Below, piece by piece: positions 58,799 through 64,000 of a stretch of 64,000 nucleotides of DNA. A program made the translations under genes and the position numbers. The stretch covers positions 196,001-260,000 of the forward strand of contig CAJNDS010001724.1 in assembly GCA_905221605.1 (NCBI GenBank), read 5' to 3'. Source of the stretch: Symbiodinium natans. Taxonomy: Eukaryota > Sar > Dinophyceae > Suessiales > Symbiodiniaceae. Every line of letters begins with the position of its first letter. Position 1 is the stretch's first letter. The notes below the pieces were generated by a model. That model was not told where the DNA came from, did not search any database, and was given only the letters and a program-made list of their open reading frames with translations.

Positions 58799-58893
58799 GG
58801 TCTTCTCTCCCGAGTTGGCGATGTGCTGCGTGGCCCTTGTCTACCCGGACAGCATGACAGTGGTCTTGGATGAGTGGGGCGTGCTCCTACACA
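58799..58893 (+). CDS. Unidentified membrane protein, candidate exon
   Basis: GTTCAG|G opens a frame with VFSPELAMCCVALVYPDSMT and continues VVLDEWGVLLH. The donor is A|GCACCG (GC). In phase with 60220-60278. Confidence 0.42.
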
Positions 58894-60219
58894 GCACCGG
58901 GGTTTAGGGTTCAGGGTTTAGGGTTTAGGGCTTAGGGCTTAGGGTTTGGGATGACCAAGAAGAACGAGCAATTGCCTCCCCTAGCCTTGCTCCCTCCAAC
59001 CCATCAAATATTTGAGTTTGTATGTATGGGGGGAACCATTGGGGGGAACTGAGCTTATATAAAGGACTGCTCGGGCTCTAGGCTCATATATAGGGCTTCA
59101 GGGTTTACCCTGAGCCCTGTACCGTGGCCTGTTTCCTGAGCAAGTGGCCACGTCTTAGACTTAGGTGCTGAACACCAGTTTGGGCAATACGAAATCTGCA
59201 GCACTATGAATGAAGGTTAGCACTTTTCGCCTCTAAGTAAACTTGGAGCAAAAGGGCGTCTCAGAGTTTTTGAGAGCATGCGCTTGAGTTCAGGATGTGC
59301 CTGGTCATTGAGAAGATGATCCTTGGAGCCTTGGCGAGAAGACTATACCCTAAACCCTAAACTCTAAACCCTAAACCCCAAACCCTAAACACTAAACCCT
59401 ACACCCTACACCCCGAAAACCCCTAAACCCTGAACCTTGGCTTCTTTGGTTCCTTGCTGATGTCTGGTGAGTTCCCCTGAAGTATTCCGCAACCAGATGA
59501 CCTTCGCCCTATGCTCCCTGCGGGCAGCCTTCCCCCCGAGTTGTGGGTTTTGGGTTTAGGGTTTAGGGTTTAGGGTTTAGGAGACTGTTCCTGAGTCGTG
59601 GGTTAACACTGTTTATGGTCTGTAGTTCGTTTGCCCTGCTTAACATGGGTGGTGGGGCGTTGCTCGGAGTGCACTGCCTATCGGGCTGCAGACGGCAGCT
59701 GACGGATTCCCGAGTGTGAGAGAGCCCCTAAACCCTAAACCCTAACCCAAAATCATAAACCCTAAACCCTAAACCCTTAACCGAGAGAGAGGGGGTTTAG
59801 GGTTTGCGGAATACTTTGTTCACGGTGTTGGTGTGGCGAAAGGACGGAAGCTCCCCAACCCTACACCCTACACCCTAAACCCTAAACCCTAAACCCTATA
59901 GTTGCTTGATCCAAAAGGTACCCTCGATTGTTCCCTGCGGAGTGGAGCCCTTAGGGCTTAGCTTTACGGGTGGCAAAAGCAAATACCTAAACCCACTGGA
60001 GACCTCTATACCCTAAACCTTAAACCCTAAACCCTAAACCCTAAACCCTAAACCCTAAACCCTGAACCCTAAACCCTAAACCCTAAACCCTAAACCCCGC
60101 AACCCTAAACTCTAAGCCCTAAACCCGAACCCCTAAATGGGTTTAGGGAACCCGACACCCCAAACCACCTTCACCCTAAACCCGGCGAGACTGGGTTGCA
60201 TCCATAGCCTGCTTGGCAG

Positions 60220-60278
60220 GGGCCATGGGTGATTTCGGAAGCGTCCTGGACTTGGACGCAGGCCTTTTCGGGGCGATC
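60220..60278 (+). CDS. Unidentified membrane protein, candidate exon
   Basis: TGGCAG|G opens a frame with AMGDFGSVLDLDAGLFGAI. The donor is ATC|GCCATG (GC). Whether it belongs with the 52-54 kb exons is unknown. Confidence 0.38.
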
Positions 60279-63200
60279 GCCATGTTTAGTGTGTTTTTGC
60301 CCCTTTTTCTGTTCTTGGGCGTTTAACGTTTAGGGGTTAGAGGGATGAGGCCTCGGCGTTGGGACCAGCACTGGTGTCTCAAAGACGTCAGCTGCCAAAG
60401 AGTTTGGTTCGGGGTGCGTTCCGTTTCTGCACAGAGCAAACTCTTGAACAGCAACCCTGAACTCTAACCCTGAAGCCTAAACCCCTTTGAACCCAGATGC
60501 TCTGAGCACCCTAAACCCTAAACCCTGAACCTTGAACCCTAAACCCTAAACCGTAGACCCTAAACCCTAAACCCGAAACCCCAAACCGCCACCTGAAAGA
60601 TACCCCTAAGCTCTTCCCGCCATTCCTGGGGCCAGGCTCTCCAACACGAGCCCGCTCGTGTCCTTAGAGAGCCTCAACGGGGCCGCAGCTTGGCTTCGAG
60701 GTTTAGGGTTTAGGGTTTAGGGTTTAGGGTTTAGGGTTTGGGGTTTGGGGTTTGGGGTTTGGGGTTTGGTGTTTAGGGCTTAGGGTTTTCGATCTTGGAT
60801 TCATGGTCCAAAGTTGTGTGTTCCACGGGCTGTCATCTTGTGCAGTCGCTGTGTGTCACGCCGGCTTGGGCTCATGGTTTCAGGTCGTGTCTTTGTGAGC
60901 CACTCATCATTCTTGAGTTACCTAGTAGTAGAGTAGGTGACCTTGAACCTTGTTGGGGTAGTAGAATCCCCTTATAATTCCCAAAGGTTAACCTTTAATT
61001 CCCCCAGGTTCCTGGACAACTCAGGTTAGCGATTGCCATTTCCATTTTCGCACAACACATCCACAGCAAGCCCACCAGGACCCCCCCCCCACCCTTAAAA
61101 TCATTAGACGCCCATTTTTTCCATTTTTCCAGGCGTGCTTTGAGTGAGTGAGTGAGTGAGTGAGTGAGTGAGTGCTGGCTCACTGCCCCCCGAAGATCCC
61201 TCTTCAAGGTACTAAGCCAGCCAGACAACATCGCCTCTGCATTGGGCAACGCGCAGCCGCGTGCTAAAGCAGCAGGCACACTTCTCCGCAGATCCCTCTA
61301 CGGACACTACGTGCACAACGCGACCCATGCGCTCCGGGGACTCACTCATTCACCACCGTTTCCTGTGAAAAGGGGAATGGCAGGCTCGGGCCATTCACCT
61401 GCAAACAGCTCCCTGTCGCTGTGCCCTCGGAGTAGGTGAAGACCAAAGCTCCGGTCACCACCCACCCCGGACGAGGGGGCCAGGCGTGCGTTTATTCCCT
61501 TTCTAGGACATTTTTGGGGTTAGATTCCCTTCCAAGCCCCTCTGAGCCGTAAAAGGTACCTTTTTGTTTAAATCCTAGGTTGCCCCGGGGATCACCAGCC
61601 AGATTGCCTTTAGGAATTCTGTTCTGTTCTTGTCGAGGTTCTAAGAGGGAGTATAGGAGAAGAGCAGGTCGTTTGCCGCTATGCTTTGTGTGCAGCGGGC
61701 GGGACGGGAGCAGTGTGATGCGCTCTCAGGTTTCGGACCCAGCTTTGGCAGTCTCAGTGGGCGATGATCATACCAGCGCCGTGCGCTCAGATGGTCAGTT
61801 AGCTTTGAAGACGCAGCTCACGGAGAGAGGGATGTGCCAGCAGTCCGAACCAGAGACCAGTAACGAAAGTACTTTTGAACCTCAGTTTTCAAGGGATTAA
61901 GGCAGAATGGTTACGCTACGGACACCTTTGATAAACGCCAAGTGCTGACGCAAAGAACCGTGAGCATTTTTGGATCATGGCACCCGGTGTGCGTTAGGCA
62001 TAGAACATAAACGTTGCGCAACCTGAACCCTGAAGCTTAGGGTTTAGGGTTTAGGGTTTCGGGTTGAATTGGGGCTTAGGGCCCCCGAAAGCTTGGGAGC
62101 TATGTCTCAGCATCAGAGGCGTCCGGCGACGGTGTGACGAGAGCTGCCTGTCTCACTTTGTTGGACTTCGAAGTCTCCGTTCGAACCGCTCGCGGAACAT
62201 GCGGCCCAGTGCCCCCACCTGGTCCCTAAACCCTAAACCCTAAACCCTAAACCCTTTTAACCCCTGACCCTACATGCCTAAACCTCGTATACCCTTTAAA
62301 GCCCCAAGTGTGCCTTTCTTTAAGGCGGTTTAGGTTTGGGGTCCACGCCGAGGTTCACGGTGTAGAACTTGCAGGCCATAAACCTGAAACCCTTCTTCGA
62401 GGTTCATGGGCACTTATCAGTAGTGTTAGGCGTACCCCAAGAGTGTTATATATATATAGCCCCAAATAATTCACTAAACCTTAAGCCCTATAGTTATCCA
62501 AAAGGCTGGGGGCTGTCCCGGCTGCCCTAGGGTGTAGGGTTTAGGGTTTAGGGTTTAGGGTTTAGGGTTGGCTTCCCTAGAGTTTAGGGTTTAGGTTTAG
62601 CTACCCATGCACCTCCATGTAGTGGGTGGGTGACCCTGCGAAAGGTGCACACGCGCAAATCGATAAGTGCACCAAAGGATGCCCCAAAACATGGGCGGTT
62701 CAGGGTTTAGGGTTTAGGGTTTAGGGTTTAGGGTTTAGGGTTTAGGGTTTAGGGTTTAGGGTTTAGGGTTTGGGGAGCCCAAGAGGGCTTTGACAAAAGG
62801 GATAGTGAGGTGGGTCCCGAATCTCAGGTTGGGGTTTACAGTAGTGTGTTCCGGTTTGCGTACAGCATGGCCGGAAGCGCATACCGACCCTGTTGTAGCC
62901 TGCAAAGGCATGTAGGTTTTTGTGTCCGTAAGGTTGACCTGCGCCCCAAATCCCGAATCCTTTACCCTGACTTCTGCCTCTCAGTCGTGGGAGCAAACAG
63001 AGTTTAACATGGGAAAGTCAATGCTCAAGACCCTTCCTGACCGGTTGAGGACCTTTGTTCTGAATTGAGCCTAAACCCTAAACCCTAAACCCTAAACCCT
63101 AAATCCTAACCATCGAATCATAGGTTCAGGCGCAGCGCCTCGACATTACGTGCATGCAGCGCATGCGCATGTTCTCCCTCCCGTTTCAGCAGTTTAGCGC

Positions 63201-64000
63201 TGGGACCCAAGCACCTGATGTGGCGGAGTGATGATGTTACTGCTTCACCACCGCATAGACAGACGAAGGAAGCAAGAGAGAGAGAGAGAGAGAGATAAAA
63301 CAAAAAATGCGAAGCAGACATCACAAGTGAACGATTACATTGATCTGTAGAGCGGTGAAGCTGCATCCTCCGATCCTGAAATCCCAAACTCAAAGCCCTA
63401 AACCCTAAGCCCTAAACCCTAAACCCTAAACCCCAAACCCTAAACCCTAAACCCCAAACCCTGAACCCTAAACCCTAAGCCCCAAGGCATAAAGGGCAGC
63501 CCTCTAGAGCAACTTCAGGAAGTTGGGCCCTAGGGCTTCCTGCTCCTGCGCCAGATGTGTAGGTTTAGGGTTTAGGGTTTAGGGTTTAGGGTTTCGGGTT
63601 TAGGGTTTAGGGTTTAGGGTTTAGGGTTTAGGTGAGACCGTCGGCTAAAGGGGCCAAGGGCCCTTGAAGTGGACTCACGCACGTTGTCAGCGCAGATCTG
63701 TATACAAATGGGCCTTCCCCCAAATAAGGGTACCCTAAATATGCCCCCCGAAACCCCGAAACCCATACTTTTACCCGTTTTGAGCGCCCCGAAATAGTGT
63801 CATCCTTCTTCTAGGATCCCCCAAAAGCGTAGCCCCCCCCCCCCCCCCCCAACCCCGATTTTCGGAAACCCCCAAGTGGCTTCTTGCAGGCTTTTCCCTC
63901 TTCGGGTTGAGGATGTCAGGTTGAAATTCATCCAGCAATCGCAGCACACACAAGCTCCCTCAAAGTCGTCCCTAAACCCTAAACCCTAAACCCTAAACCC
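60279..64000. other. Final interval, no gene recognised
   Basis: It contains an M6 element (60919-61015), a (GTGA)n run (61141-61173), an M8 element (61477-61585), TTTAGGG arrays (62700-62772, 63563-63632), CCCTAAA arrays (62223-62256, 63395-63485) and a poly-C run (63833-63850). CCCTAAA units run off the right edge (63971-64000). Short ORFs at 61164-61439 and 61580-61900 are unrecognised. Confidence 0.5.
60919..61015. repeat. Element family M6, copy 2
   Basis: CCTAGTAGTAGAGTAGGTGA ... GGTTAACCTTTAATTCCCCC ... AGGTTCC, nearly identical to 51885-51977. Confidence 0.82.

Noticed and set aside
63971-64000. Chromosome end (telomere) at the right edge
   Set aside because: Many identical arrays lie internally in both orientations, and the window edge is arbitrary.
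3400-64000. CRISPR-like repeat arrays
   Set aside because: Repeats are contiguous 7-8-mers with no unique spacers, and the genome is eukaryotic.
3400-64000. Interstitial telomere arrays as relics of chromosome fusions
   Set aside because: There are dozens of short arrays, many bracketing exons and lying inside TIR elements; fusion relics would be few and head to head.
1-64000. tRNA, rRNA or spliced-leader RNA genes
   Set aside because: I found no cloverleaf with conserved arms, no rRNA core motif and no dinoflagellate spliced-leader core by eye; short RNAs could be missed.

Overview
This window looks like nuclear DNA of a dinoflagellate, most likely a Symbiodiniaceae/Polarella-type (suessialean) species; the order is inferred. 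The reasons are: host genes broken into very short exons; introns that mostly begin with GA or GC instead of GT and nearly always end AG|G; dense interstitial TTTAGGG/CCCTAAA arrays in both orientations; many small terminal-inverted-repeat (TIR) elements; and a copia-type LTR element coding for WW and CCCH zinc-finger proteins. The long open frames in the window belong to that LTR element. The host genes have no long ORFs and were found by joining exons of 24-160 bases.

Layout. Bases 1-4.8 kb hold one candidate exon of an upstream gene, a 1.4 kb AT-rich inverted-repeat element and telomere-like arrays. From 5,249 to 34,513 (+) runs a malonyl-CoA:ACP transacylase gene (MCAT, FabD type): 19 exons join in frame into 308 codons plus a stop, with the active-site Ser, His, Arg and Gln motifs at FabD-like positions. 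Its fifth intron carries, in antisense, an 8.9 kb LTR element (8,232-17,123) that has a broken gag-like polyprotein and no recognisable pol. Its 13th intron (21,578-30,554) contains exons of a second gene on the same strand: a membrane-anchored, PAS-like dinoflagellate family protein ending at 29,501. From 37.4 to 49.1 kb (+) are exons of a CRT-like (chloroquine-resistance-transporter-like) carrier. From 52.3 to 60.3 kb are candidate exons of an unidentified membrane protein. The rest is intronic or intergenic sequence full of telomere-like arrays, TIR elements and microsatellites.

How the parts fit. In 12 of 18 MCAT introns a TTTAGGG array lies on the donor side and a CCCTAAA array on the acceptor side, so each such intron pre-mRNA could fold on itself. 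At least one intron (29,192-29,344) is exactly one TIR element plus its 3-bp target duplication, which makes it an introner-type intron. Together these suggest introns that were created by TIR elements and later expanded by telomere-like repeats. All homology statements come from reading motifs; no database search was run.
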